Of a stretch of DNA of 54,899 bases, positions 32,881 through 40,602 are shown piece after piece. The position numbers were made by a program, and so were the translations under genes. The DNA is from a virus. Under the pieces are notes generated by a model. It saw only the letters and a list, made by a program, of their open reading frames with translations, did no database searches and was not told the origin of the DNA. The first letter of the stretch is position 1, and every line of letters starts with the position of its first letter. The DNA lies in IMG/VR virus record IMGVR_UViG_3300021963_000160, positions 1 through 54,899 of that record, one strand, 5' to 3'.

Positions 32881-33132
32881 ATGAACATACAAAACATTTT
32901 TAAAAGTAAACCGAAATTTGAAACATGTACCTTGGCAATAGCCGACTACTTTAAAAGAAACGGTAGTTTAAGCCAGTTAGAATGTTGTCAATTATTCCTT
33001 AATTGGAATCTTCACAAAGTAGTGGATCGTTTAAAGTTGCACCACAACATGAAGTTTGAAAAAACTAAAAAGCTTGTCAAAACTAGGTACGGCAAAACAA
33101 CCGAAATTGTAACCTATCATTTAGTAAGATGA
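32881..33132 (+). CDS. Small helix-turn-helix protein (HTH_39-like)
   Basis: 83 residues. AIADYFKRNGSLSQLECCQL, then a recognition-helix-like FLNWNLHKVVDRLKLHHNM and a beta wing (RYGKTTEIVTYHLV). The winged-helix layout resembles phage HTH domains of the type found near replication genes. Its end overlaps the next gene by 4 bp. A DNA-binding role is likely; the target is unknown. Confidence 0.6.
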   Translation: MNIQNIFKSKPKFETCTLAIADYFKRNGSLSQLECCQLFLNWNLHKVVDRLKLHHNMKFEKTKKLVKTRYGKTTEIVTYHLVR

Positions 33133-33320
33133 TTGAAGATTACCCGTTATTTGCTGACTTCTGGAAGCTAACCGATAAAATCGGCAGAAAAGAGTTGATG
33201 GCCAAACGATGGCAGGTATTGCCACAGTGGAAGAAGATTGAAGTTTATAACAAAGCATTAAGCGATAAAGATAAAAAGGGAGCAGAATTTTATTTAAACA
33301 TAGGAAGATGGAAGAATTAG
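33129..33320 (+). CDS. Small protein, 63 aa, unknown
   Basis: MIEDYPLFADFWKLTDKIG then a basic helix (KELMAKRWQVLPQWKK). Helical and soluble. It overlaps the neighbouring genes on both sides (4 and 13 bp). No family assigned. Confidence 0.5.
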   Translation: MIEDYPLFADFWKLTDKIGRKELMAKRWQVLPQWKKIEVYNKALSDKDKKGAEFYLNIGRWKN

Positions 33321-33487
33321 AAAACATAAAATCAGAAATAGAAAGCATTAAAGATGAAATTGAAAATCTGTCTGACCAAATTAGAAGAGAACGTGACGGT
33401 TCTGTTGATAATCAACGAGATTTAATGAAAAAATCTATGGAGTTAAATTTAGCACGTAGAAAACTTGAATTTAAGCTAATAAAGTAA
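33308..33487 (+). CDS. Small coiled-coil protein, 59 aa
   Basis: MEELENIKSEIESIKDEIEN and further heptad-like repeats to the end (MELNLARRKLEFKLIK). A pure charged coiled coil with no membrane segment. It starts within the previous gene. It is the last gene before the promoter at 33488 and could be a dimerising regulator. Confidence 0.5.
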   Translation: MEELENIKSEIESIKDEIENLSDQIRRERDGSVDNQRDLMKKSMELNLARRKLEFKLIK

Positions 33488-33518
33488 TTTGTTTTTGTAA
33501 TAAGTTAAACTATATTTG
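33488..33518 (+). promoter_or_regulatory. Full-consensus Bacteroidota promoter before the replication block
   Basis: TTTG (33488-33491), 19 bp, then TATATTTG (33511-33518), a perfect TAnnTTTG. The predicted start is near 33523, exactly where the leader stem begins. It is the best promoter in the window and should be active with the host's primary sigma factor. Confidence 0.75.
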
Positions 33519-33522
33519 TAAC

Positions 33523-33618
33523 GCTCATCACGATGAAAATATTTAAAAATAAATCCCCGTTCCTTACATTGCACTTTGCATATTCTATGCACGTGATGAG
33601 CCTTTGTATTGGACGGGG
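33523..33618 (+). ncRNA. Pseudoknotted leader RNA upstream of the replication organizer
   Basis: Three pairings interleave: P1 GCTCATCACG (33523-33532) with CGTGATGAGC (33592-33601), 10 bp; P2 CCCCGTTCC (33555-33563) with GGACGGGG (33611-33618), 8 bp with one bulged U; and a local hairpin GCATA-TTC-TATGC (33578-33590). The order P1-P2-hairpin-P1'-P2' makes a pseudoknot. P1 starts at the predicted +1 base and P2' ends 12 bp before the ATG, so folding could control translation or be a ribozyme. The topology resembles the HDV ribozyme outline, but the catalytic parts were not found. Confidence 0.55.
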
Positions 33619-33630
33619 TTATTTTTATAA

Positions 33631-34326
33631 ATGAACGGTTACGAATTATCAAGAAATTGGTTTGACTGGTGTTTTGAAAACCCCGAAAAAATAAACCCAA
33701 ACCATACAGCTATTTACTTTTTTGCTATTGAACATTGTAATAGGATGGGATGGAAAAATAAATTCGGATTTCCATCACAAATGACAATGGAAGCATTAGG
33801 AATAAAAAAACATCAAACCTATATTAAATATTTTAGAGATTTAGTAGATTGGGGATTTATAATATTAATCCAAGAAAGCAAAAATCAATACTCTGCAAAC
33901 ATAATTAGCCTTAATAATGCTATGACAAAAAACGGCAAAGCATTGGACAAAGCAAACATAAAGCATACGGCAAAGCAAACAGAAAGCAATGGGCAAAGCA
34001 ATAGTAGTATAGATAAACAAACAAACAATATAACAATAAACAAAGAACAAGAAGAAAAGATAAATTTTGATATTTTTTATAATTTATATGATAAAAAAGT
34101 AGATGGCAAGGATGCTAAATTAAAATGGGATAGATTAGATTTACAAACTCAACAACTAATATTATCGGTAGTTCCTAAATATATTAAATCTACACCCGAT
34201 AAGCAATTTAGAAAATCACCCTTAGTTTACTTAAATAAAAAAGCATGGGATGATGAAATTATTATAGAAAAAGAATTTAACAAACCAGTACAAACATACA
34301 AAGAACCAATATCAAAATTATTATGA
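33631..34326 (+). CDS. Replication initiation/organizer-like protein with wHTH
   Basis: 231 residues. The N-terminal half has a winged HTH: FFAIEHCNRMGWKNKF then FGFPSQMTMEALGIKKHQTY and YFRDLVDWGFIIL, typical of phage replisome organizers. A Gln/Asn/Thr-rich linker (about 95-135) follows. The C-terminal region (FDIFYNLYDKKVDGKDAKLK; KYIKSTPDKQFRKSPLVYL) resembles the C-terminal domains of DnaD/DnaB-loader proteins. It is the first gene behind the strong promoter and precedes DnaB by one small gene, fitting a helicase-loading role. Its stop overlaps the next gene. Confidence 0.65.
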   Translation: MNGYELSRNWFDWCFENPEKINPNHTAIYFFAIEHCNRMGWKNKFGFPSQMTMEALGIKKHQTYIKYFRDLVDWGFIILIQESKNQYSANIISLNNAMTKNGKALDKANIKHTAKQTESNGQSNSSIDKQTNNITINKEQEEKINFDIFYNLYDKKVDGKDAKLKWDRLDLQTQQLILSVVPKYIKSTPDKQFRKSPLVYLNKKAWDDEIIIEKEFNKPVQTYKEPISKLL

Positions 34327-34547
34327 GAAAAATAAGATTAGAATACTCAAGAGAGCAAGGATGTTTTCACTTTGAAGATATTAACAAAGACAATAAAAAT
34401 ACATTTAGTTATTTTACAATTAAAAAAGAGGTTGATAGTAATATAGCTTCTGAATTTGTAAAAATGTATGATAGTAAATATCCAAAAAGAAATATATCAA
34501 TACAGGCAATGAAAGATGAATTTAATAACTTTATCAATGGAAGGTAA
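34323..34547 (+). CDS. Small protein between organizer and helicase, 74 aa
   Basis: MRKIRLEYSREQGCFHFED..., then a C-terminal helix (SIQAMKDEFNNFINGR). It overlaps the organizer by 4 bp and the helicase gene by 11 bp or more. It may be a helicase-loading partner, but no motif supports it directly. Confidence 0.5.
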   Translation: MRKIRLEYSREQGCFHFEDINKDNKNTFSYFTIKKEVDSNIASEFVKMYDSKYPKRNISIQAMKDEFNNFINGR

Positions 34548-35955
34548 ATTACCACCACAGGCAATAGATTTAGAAGAAATAGTAATAGGGGCTGCAATGC
34601 TTGAAAAAACGGCATTTGGTAAAGTATCAACTATTTTAGATAAAAAAGATTTTTATAAGGAGCAACATGGTATAGTTTGGGATATTATGAGTGAACTATA
34701 TAATGAAAATTTACCAATAGATATTATGTCTGTTATTGAAAAGTTAAGGTCAAAAGGTAAATTAGATTTAATAGGTGGTGCACATTTTATAAGCCAACTA
34801 ACAATAAGGGTTGCTTCTGCTGCAAATATTGAATATCATTCTACAATTATAAAACAGTTATCACTACAAAGAAATATTATTGAACTTTCAACGGACTACC
34901 TAAATAAAGCATGGCAAAATGGAATAGACCCGTTTGAATTTAGCAAAGAATTTGCATGGAAACTTGAAAATATCACATCTTCACTTACGCCTGATATGAG
35001 AGATATAGGAAAAGTAGCTAAATTAACTTATAGCATGATGCGTGAAGCAAGTTTAAATGAAAGTGATATAATTGGGTATCCAAGTTCAATAAGTGCCTTA
35101 AATGATAAATTATTAGGTTATTCAGCACCTGATTTTACAATAGTTGCAGCAGGAACCGGAGAAGGTAAATCTACGTTTATGTTAAATGAAGTTAAGGCAC
35201 TTGCAAAACAAGGCATTCCATGTGCTGTATTTAGTTTAGAAATGAACGATTATCAACTATTATGGAAAATGTTTAGTTCTGATTTAGATATAGATGTTAA
35301 AAGTATAAGAAAGGGCAAAATGGATGAAGGTAGATGGGATAGTTTAAGTGATAATGTTAAAGAATATGCAAAGATGCCAGTTTACTTTTATGATTCAGGG
35401 GGATTAACGATAGAAAAGTTTTGTGGCATAGTTAAAGAAGCTGTAAGAAAAAACGGTGTAAAAATGGTTTTTATAGATTACATTCAACTATTGATGGTCC
35501 AGAACACTAAGGAGTTCGGCAATAGAGAAGCTCAGGTTAATTTTATATCTAAAAGGATTAAAAGATTAGCAAGGGAATTAAGTATACCTATAATGGCTTT
35601 AAGTCAATTATCAAGATTAGAAAAAGGAACTAAAAGGAAATATAAACTTTCAGATTTAAGAGAATCGGGAGCATTAGAGCAAGATTCAGATAACGTAATA
35701 TTTCTATATAATCCATCTTATCACGGAGTAGAAGAAATGGAGTTTTATGATAAAAACGAAAACGGTAATTACGAAAAACAAACTATTACATTTGACCATG
35801 AAGATTGTTTAATTTTGATAGAAAAATGCAGATTGGGAGAAACAGGAATAGTGAGATGTAAATTTAAAGGTCAATTTTCACGACATGAAGATTTACCAAA
35901 TAACCAACGAATACAAAAGACAGAAGACTTTAGTTTTACTGATAGACCATTTTAA
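34537..35955 (+). CDS. dnaB: Replicative DNA helicase, DnaB family
   Basis: 472 residues from ATG 34537 (MEGKLPPQAIDLEEIVIGAA); an upstream ATG at 34516 would add seven residues. The N-terminal domain is DnaB-N-like, the RecA-like domain has Walker A (AAGTGEGKSTF near 210), Walker B (VFIDYIQLL) and the ALSQLSR and SGALEQDSD motifs of the DnaB/Twinkle family. It forms a hexameric ring that unwinds the fork on the lagging-strand side. Closely linked organizer, NinG and SSB-like genes make this the replication block. Length is normal for DnaB. No primase is fused. Confidence 0.95.
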   Translation: MEGKLPPQAIDLEEIVIGAAMLEKTAFGKVSTILDKKDFYKEQHGIVWDIMSELYNENLPIDIMSVIEKLRSKGKLDLIGGAHFISQLTIRVASAANIEYHSTIIKQLSLQRNIIELSTDYLNKAWQNGIDPFEFSKEFAWKLENITSSLTPDMRDIGKVAKLTYSMMREASLNESDIIGYPSSISALNDKLLGYSAPDFTIVAAGTGEGKSTFMLNEVKALAKQGIPCAVFSLEMNDYQLLWKMFSSDLDIDVKSIRKGKMDEGRWDSLSDNVKEYAKMPVYFYDSGGLTIEKFCGIVKEAVRKNGVKMVFIDYIQLLMVQNTKEFGNREAQVNFISKRIKRLARELSIPIMALSQLSRLEKGTKRKYKLSDLRESGALEQDSDNVIFLYNPSYHGVEEMEFYDKNENGNYEKQTITFDHEDCLILIEKCRLGETGIVRCKFKGQFSRHEDLPNNQRIQKTEDFSFTDRPF

Positions 35956-35956
35956 T

Positions 35957-36571
35957 ATGAAGCCTAAATCTTGCCGACAATGTAAAACTAAATTCATTCC
36001 GGATAGACCTTTGCAAATGGTTTGTTCTTTTATGTGTAGTGTTGAATATACCAAAGCTAATCAGGCGAAAAAAGCTAAAAAGGATTGGGTTAAAGAAAAG
36101 GCAGAACGAAAGGAAAAGATAACCACGTTAAGCGAATGGAAAGGACTATTACAGGAAGTAATTAATGGAATAGTACGATTGATTGACAAAGACATGGGAT
36201 GTATTGCCACAGGAACTAAAACAGGCAAGATGAATGCAGGGCATTATATAAGTCGTGGCAGTAACGATACAATACGTTTTAATCTTCATAATATTCATCT
36301 CCAGTCAGAGCATTCAAATTCCTTTAATTCAGGCGATACAATACGTTATCAGGATGGAGTAGTAAGAATGTATGGCAAAGATTATTTAGAGTTATTAAAT
36401 AGCCTTAAATCAACTAAACCAATAAACTTAACTATTGAAACCATAAAGGATAAAATAATTATTGCAAAATTAATCAGAAAGGAATTAATAGAATTAGGGA
36501 ATAGATACACATCAGCCGAAAGAATCCAGTTAAGACACGATTTGAACAATAGAATAGGAATATATATATGA
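35957..36571 (+). CDS. ninG: NinG/Rap-type recombination protein
   Basis: 204 residues from ATG 35957, 1 bp after dnaB; an earlier in-frame start would only add residues overlapping dnaB. A Cys cluster (CRQCKTKFIPDRPLQMVCSF) leads, then a basic linker (KKAKKDWVKEKAERKEK) and a nuclease-like region (MGCIATGTKTGKMNAGHYIS; IRFNLHNIHLQSEHSNSF) like lambda NinG. NinG/Rap promotes RecA-dependent recombination and resolves branched DNA. It overlaps the PAPS-reductase-like gene by 4 bp. Confidence 0.8.
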   Translation: MKPKSCRQCKTKFIPDRPLQMVCSFMCSVEYTKANQAKKAKKDWVKEKAERKEKITTLSEWKGLLQEVINGIVRLIDKDMGCIATGTKTGKMNAGHYISRGSNDTIRFNLHNIHLQSEHSNSFNSGDTIRYQDGVVRMYGKDYLELLNSLKSTKPINLTIETIKDKIIIAKLIRKELIELGNRYTSAERIQLRHDLNNRIGIYI

Positions 36572-37341
36572 AGAAATACATATCATTTAGTGGTGGAGTT
36601 GAAAGTTCAACAATGGCAATTCTTTATGGCAAAGGTGCTAAATTAATATGGGTAGATACTGGTGCAGAACACAAAGAACTTTATGACAGATTAGATATGT
36701 TTGAAAAATACATATTAGAACTACATAAAGGAGATTGTGAACTAATACGATTAAAAGGCTCTTATTCTACCAAAGGTGTAAAAGTAGATAGTTTGATTGA
36801 TGCAATAAGAATAGGACAATTTATGCCATCAGGGCAAAAAAGATTTTGCACATCAGCATTCAAAATCAAACCTATTGATAATTATTTAAAGTCACTTGGC
36901 GAAGTAGAACTTATGATAGGTTTTAATTTGGATGAAGAAGGTAGGACAGGAAATTTAGAAAAAATATCAAGTATTAATTACACATATCCTTTAATTAATG
37001 ACGGCTACACAAGAAAAGACTGTGAAGCTATTTTAGAATTTCACGGAATGCATCCATCCTTCCCTGTTTATATGAATAGAGGTGGGTGTAAGATGTGTTT
37101 TTATAAGTCACAAAAAGAATACAAAGCAATGTATTATTTAGATAGGGATACTTTTAACGAGATTAAAGAATTAGAAAATGATATTCAAGATAAAAGGGTT
37201 AAGCATTTTTCAATAATGGAATCAGGCAAATCAATGAATCAACTTGAGCAAGAATGCAAGGAAGAAATACCATTTGATTTTACAGAAATTTATAAAGACA
37301 GAGAAAGTAATCGTTCTTGTGGAGCATTTTGTAGAAGATAA
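36568..37341 (+). CDS. PAPS reductase family PP-loop enzyme
   Basis: 257 residues. The PP-loop is SGGVESSTMAIL at residues 7-18, followed by LIWVDTGAEHKELYDRLDMF. A C-terminal Cys pair (RGGCKMCFYKSQKEY) may bind a metal or cluster. The family adenylates and activates sulfur or amino donors; in phages it is often linked to DNA modification or nucleotide metabolism and is sometimes relative to DndC. No DndB/D/E genes are seen, so phosphorothioation is not supported. It is coupled to ninG. The final CGAFCRR adds another two Cys. Confidence 0.75.
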   Translation: MKKYISFSGGVESSTMAILYGKGAKLIWVDTGAEHKELYDRLDMFEKYILELHKGDCELIRLKGSYSTKGVKVDSLIDAIRIGQFMPSGQKRFCTSAFKIKPIDNYLKSLGEVELMIGFNLDEEGRTGNLEKISSINYTYPLINDGYTRKDCEAILEFHGMHPSFPVYMNRGGCKMCFYKSQKEYKAMYYLDRDTFNEIKELENDIQDKRVKHFSIMESGKSMNQLEQECKEEIPFDFTEIYKDRESNRSCGAFCRR

Positions 37342-37342
37342 G

Positions 37343-37498
37343 ATGACATACAAGGGATTTAAAATAGAACTAAACGAGTATTACAACTGGAGATACCCTA
37401 ACACTAAATATCTATATTTTAGTATTTCCGATTGTGATAGTCTTGTATTATGGGCTGCAACAATAGATGAATGTAAATTACAAATAGACACGATTTAA
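37343..37498 (+). CDS. Small protein, 51 aa
   Basis: The ATG at 37343 (MTYKGFKIELNEYYNWRYPN) lies just after the previous stop and gives a beta-rich small protein (YFSISDCDSLVLWAA). It is preferred over a longer frame inside the preceding gene. Unrecognised; similar short proteins with 'W(R)YPNTKYLYFSISD' are common as early phage proteins. Confidence 0.5.
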   Translation: MTYKGFKIELNEYYNWRYPNTKYLYFSISDCDSLVLWAATIDECKLQIDTI

Positions 37499-37517
37499 AC
37501 ATTAGGTTAGGTATCTA

Positions 37518-37577
37518 TTTAGATTAATTCTAAATTAGAAAACCCGATAAATATATGAAATAAATGAACGTATTTTG
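37518..37577 (+). promoter_or_regulatory. Operator palindrome plus activator-type promoter
   Basis: TTTAGAT-TAA-TTCTAAA (37518-37534, one mismatch) ends 43 bp before the end of TATTTTG (37571-37577), then TACAATTAAACG leads to the ATG at 37601. The layout and the TTTTGCC...CAATTAAA sequence copy the promoter at 29049-29107, so both belong to the same regulon. Confidence 0.55.
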
Positions 37578-37600
37578 CCCTACAATTAAACGATAAAAAA

Positions 37601-37945
37601 ATGAAAATAACAGTAACAGACACAATCAAAAGGGAAATTGAAATAACGTTTCCATGTTTTTACAAGGTTGCCGAAACTTATTCAAAGCCAAGCTATTATG
37701 CTTTTTTTAATGAAAGGTTAGGTTTATTCCTTAGTGATGGATTTACATATCAAGCAACTCCTTCATCCTGCGATTTTAAAAAGGTTATTCCATGCGAAAA
37801 ATCAGAGGTTGCAGAAGTGTTTATTGCAAACCAAAGACTGTTTAATAATACGTTTAATCAGGTTACTATTGACCTTAATAGTAACACACCCACCGAAGAA
37901 CTTGAAAACCTAAACACTATTTTATTTGGACACGATGAAGGCTAA
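37601..37945 (+). CDS. 114-aa protein, unknown, first gene of an operator-controlled operon
   Basis: MKITVTDTIKREIEITFPCF; a beta-rich, soluble protein with a mixed C-terminus (TEELENLNTILFGHDEG). It is the first gene behind the palindromic promoter and is followed by small basic/hydrophobic peptides and the SSB-like gene. No family recognised. Confidence 0.55.
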   Translation: MKITVTDTIKREIEITFPCFYKVAETYSKPSYYAFFNERLGLFLSDGFTYQATPSSCDFKKVIPCEKSEVAEVFIANQRLFNNTFNQVTIDLNSNTPTEELENLNTILFGHDEG

Positions 37946-37978
37946 AATAATAGATTACATTTTTAAATACTTCATAAA

Positions 37979-38083
37979 ATGGAACGGGTAATTAACAACT
38001 GGATTAAATCAATCCAACGCAAACGAGCCCGGGAAAGACAGAACAATTTTTTTAGAGAAATAGTAAAACCAATAAAACTTTGA
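37979..38083 (+). CDS. Small basic peptide, 34 aa
   Basis: MERVINNWIKSIQRKRARER followed by a helical tail. It is Arg/Lys-rich, so it may bind nucleic acid. It lies between the 114-aa gene and the SSB-like gene without leaving gaps, which gives weak support to translation. Confidence 0.4.
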   Translation: MERVINNWIKSIQRKRARERQNNFFREIVKPIKL

Positions 38084-38142
38084 AACAATCAACATCAATA
38101 ATAATCTTATTTTTAATAGTAACAATTTTAATAATAATATAA
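38080..38142 (+). CDS. Possible 20-aa hydrophobic peptide (TTG start)
   Basis: A TTG overlapping the previous stop opens a frame of 20 residues that is almost entirely hydrophobic (SIIILFLIVTILIII-like) and ends in the A of the next ATG. It may be a tiny membrane protein; the start codon and small size make this uncertain. Confidence 0.3.
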   Translation: MKQSTSIIILFLIVTILIII

Positions 38143-38933
38143 TGGCAAGAACAAATCCAAATCAATCAGAGCTTCCAAAAAATCCTGCAACAATGTTTGC
38201 ACAATGGAAAGACCCAGGACTATTCCTTTATTGGGATAAAGAACAAGAAAAGAACATTGAGTTACCATCTAACTTTACGTTTATTGTATTAGATGAACTT
38301 TCAACTATCAAAGGTTGGAATGACCCAACAAGTTCAGGTATCTACGCTAATGAAATCAGAAACATTAAATCTGAAACATTAACGGTTAAATCATTTAAAG
38401 GTGGTTTGATAGCAGAAGGCACCTATGGTAACATTCACGATACTATTGTAGCGTCAGGAGGTAAATATTGTGCTTCTGTTTACATTGCCTACAAAGATTC
38501 AGAAGGCTTCAAAATAGGTAACATTCAATTTACAGGTTCATCTTTAGGCGGGTGGTTTGAGTTTCGTAAAGAAAGCAAAAACGATCTATATTCAAAAGCA
38601 GTACAGTTAACCGGTAAAACTGAAGCTAAAAAAGGGGCAACAAAATATTATGTTCCAGTCTTTAAGTTGATTGATGTAAGTCAAGAAACGGATGATATTG
38701 CAGGCAAATTACAAGAGGAATTAAAGGCCTACCACAAGGAGTATTTCAGCAAAACAATTCCCGTTGAATTAGAAAAAGAATTAGATAATGCTAAGTCAGA
38801 AGTAGAACAACAAAAGGAAATAATGGACAAGCACTTTACGCAGCATATTCCTGACGATGGCTATGTAACTAAAAAAGATGATGGACATTTAGTAAGTGCA
38901 ACAACTCCCGAAAACGATAACGTTCCTTTTTAA
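38142..38933 (+). CDS. Single-stranded DNA-binding protein-like
   Basis: 263 residues. The C-terminus DGHLVSATTPENDNVPF ends in an SSB-like acidic/aromatic tip (DNVPF), used by SSBs to recruit partners. The body is beta-rich (FTFIVLDELSTIKGW; KYCASVYIAYKD; FKIGNIQFTGSSLGGWFEF), fitting a large OB-fold SSB such as those of T4/T7-type phages. A helical linker (ELEKELDNAKSEVEQQKEIM) precedes the tail. It lies next to the SMC/RecF-like gene and downstream of dnaB and ninG. Protein fold inferred; binding not proven. Confidence 0.6.
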   Translation: MARTNPNQSELPKNPATMFAQWKDPGLFLYWDKEQEKNIELPSNFTFIVLDELSTIKGWNDPTSSGIYANEIRNIKSETLTVKSFKGGLIAEGTYGNIHDTIVASGGKYCASVYIAYKDSEGFKIGNIQFTGSSLGGWFEFRKESKNDLYSKAVQLTGKTEAKKGATKYYVPVFKLIDVSQETDDIAGKLQEELKAYHKEYFSKTIPVELEKELDNAKSEVEQQKEIMDKHFTQHIPDDGYVTKKDDGHLVSATTPENDNVPF

Positions 38934-38935
38934 TT

Positions 38936-39049
38936 ATGAGCCTAACAAAAGAATTTTATTTTAATCAAATTAACCAATTAGAAGAATTGGAATTACCAAT
39001 TGAATATTTAAACAATTATGATAAAGAAAGTCCAAATAAAAGAATTTAA
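38936..39049 (+). CDS. Small protein, 37 aa
   Basis: MSLTKEFYFNQINQLEELEL and a helical end (YLNNYDKESPNKRI). It starts 2 bp after the SSB-like stop and overlaps the start of the ATPase by 32 bp. It has a plausible composition; the length makes it uncertain. Confidence 0.45.
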   Translation: MSLTKEFYFNQINQLEELELPIEYLNNYDKESPNKRI

Positions 39050-40244
39050 AGCCATCAAAGATTTTGATGAAAGTTTTGAGAATAATATTATCCTTTTAAA
39101 AGGAGACAACGGAGTAGGTAAGTCAAGCGTAATTCAATTTATTGAAATTGCGCTTGGCAAACAAAAGAACATACCACCAAATGCCACAGGTGAAGGTGAG
39201 GTAATAGCAGACTTTAGAGGCAACCAATACTTATTCCAGGTATCTTTTAAGGATGGCAAACCAATTGTAACCATTACAGCACCTGACGGAATGAAGGATA
39301 ATAAGAAATCAACACTTGCAGGGATAGTGGGGGCCATTGATTTTGATATTGACAAATTCGTAGAACAATCTAAATCGTTATCAGGAAGGAAAGAGCAGAT
39401 AGAGACCTATAAGAAGTTTTTAGACAAAGAAATAGTTGAACAGATTGAACGTTACGAATCAAATGTAGCTATTAATTATGAGCAAAGAACTATCGCTAAT
39501 CGTGAGTTAAAGGCTATTGATGGTGCTATTGCATTACACCCAATGAAGGGAGAAAATCTTAACATTGAACCTATAGATGTGAGCGATGTATTCCAGAAAC
39601 AAAAAGAAGCCAACGATCATAATTCAAAGATAGAAGTTGCTGAATCTACCCTATTGCAACTAAAGCAAGAAAACGAAAGGTACGATTCAGAAATTGCTCG
39701 TCTTATGGATTTGGCAAAAGTAAATAAAGACCGTATAGATAAAGGCGAAGCATTCTTAAACTCAAATACAAAAATTGATGTTACTGAGTTTGAAACTAAA
39801 CTACAAAATGCAAATGAAATTAATGCTCAGGTATCACAGGCAAAAGAACTTAAAGCTAAATTAGCTGAAAAAGAAAAGCTAACTAACGACATAGGTGAAA
39901 TGACCGCTTTAATTGATTCGACACGCCAGGTAATACAAGATGCTATTCGTGATATGGATAGCCCAATAGAAGGGCTTGGATTTGATTCAGAGCAACTACT
40001 ATACAAAGGTGTTCCTGTAAATCCTGATTCGCTTTCTAAATCTGAAATAATGGAATTAGGTATTAAGTTAAAAATAGCTGAAAATCCTGATGCCGGTGTA
40101 TTATTTATTCAAGAAGGTGAAAGTATTGGTGCGAAGCGTTTAGAAGAAATTAAAGAAATTGCAGCTAAAAATAACTTTCAAATTATAATGGAACAGGTGG
40201 AAAGAGGTAATGAAAAACTCACTGTTGAATTAGTTTCAAAATAA
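39018..40244 (+). CDS. SMC/RecF/Rad50-like ATPase
   Basis: 408 residues. The N-terminus has IKEFKAIKDFDESFENNIIL then Walker A GDNGVGKSSVIQFIE (about 29-41). A long coiled-coil region (residues about 130-300: YRTIA..., QKEANDHNSKIEVAESTLLQL) follows, and the C-terminal part has AGVLFIQEGESIGAKRLEEI as a Walker B-like segment. This is the design of SMC-type recombination ATPases, such as SbcC/Rad50, but the coiled coil is short, closer to RecF or phage recombination mediators. It likely works with the neighbouring SSB-like protein. No nuclease (SbcD-like) gene is visible nearby. Confidence 0.65.
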   Translation: MIKKVQIKEFKAIKDFDESFENNIILLKGDNGVGKSSVIQFIEIALGKQKNIPPNATGEGEVIADFRGNQYLFQVSFKDGKPIVTITAPDGMKDNKKSTLAGIVGAIDFDIDKFVEQSKSLSGRKEQIETYKKFLDKEIVEQIERYESNVAINYEQRTIANRELKAIDGAIALHPMKGENLNIEPIDVSDVFQKQKEANDHNSKIEVAESTLLQLKQENERYDSEIARLMDLAKVNKDRIDKGEAFLNSNTKIDVTEFETKLQNANEINAQVSQAKELKAKLAEKEKLTNDIGEMTALIDSTRQVIQDAIRDMDSPIEGLGFDSEQLLYKGVPVNPDSLSKSEIMELGIKLKIAENPDAGVLFIQEGESIGAKRLEEIKEIAAKNNFQIIMEQVERGNEKLTVELVSK

Positions 40245-40258
40245 TAATATAATAAAAA

Positions 40259-40289
40259 GGGGGTTTACAGTTTCGCAACTAAAATCCCC
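40259..40289. terminator. Convergent terminator between replication and late blocks
   Basis: GGGGGTTT (40259-40266) pairs with AAATCCCC (40282-40289, one G-T), with A/T-rich flanks, between the end of the ATPase gene and the minus-strand small genes. It could serve both directions. Confidence 0.55.
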
Positions 40290-40321
40290 GAACAATCAAA
40301 CTATAAAAAATATTATTTATT

Positions 40322-40600
40322 TTAACAATTCCACTTTTTTAATGAAAGTGCCTTTCTAGTTGGTTTCCCTTTTTCATCTTTCATAGGTCCAGGCATCCCC
40401 GACATTCTAGCACAAAAACTCTTTCTTCTTTTAGCATCTTTGCTATCAGGGTCAAGTTTTGATGGTTTGGTTGTAACCGCCATCTGAAGTTTACTGCCGG
40501 GGTTTTCTTTCCTATAAGAGGCAATACCTTTGGCGTTTAGACCGCCACTCGCTGACTTTCCTTCTTTTCTAGTCCAAGCTGCTGTTTTATTATTTGCCAT
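40322..40600 (-). CDS. Small basic head-type protein, DUF6321-like
   Basis: 92 residues, Lys-rich with KEGKSASGGLNAKGIASYRK and KRRKSFCARMSGMPGPM motifs, as in the DUF6321-type small proteins widespread in marine and Bacteroidota phages. The conserved SGGLNAKG...RRKSFCAR signature is diagnostic. These are thought to be virion-associated, basic DNA-binding proteins. It is the first of four such small genes (40322-41188) and lies at the 3' end of a late operon. Function is inferred. Confidence 0.65.
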   Translation of the reverse strand: MANNKTAAWTRKEGKSASGGLNAKGIASYRKENPGSKLQMAVTTKPSKLDPDSKDAKRRKSFCARMSGMPGPMKDEKGKPTRKALSLKKWNC

Positions 40601-40602
40601 TA

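Noticed and set aside
33523-33618. An HDV-type or hammerhead ribozyme
   Set aside because: The helix order resembles HDV, but the catalytic C region and P4 are missing and the hammerhead core (CUGANGA...GAAA) is not present, so only a generic pseudoknot is claimed.
36568-37341. A Dnd phosphorothioation system
   Set aside because: Only one PP-loop enzyme is present and no DndA/B/D/E-like genes are nearby.
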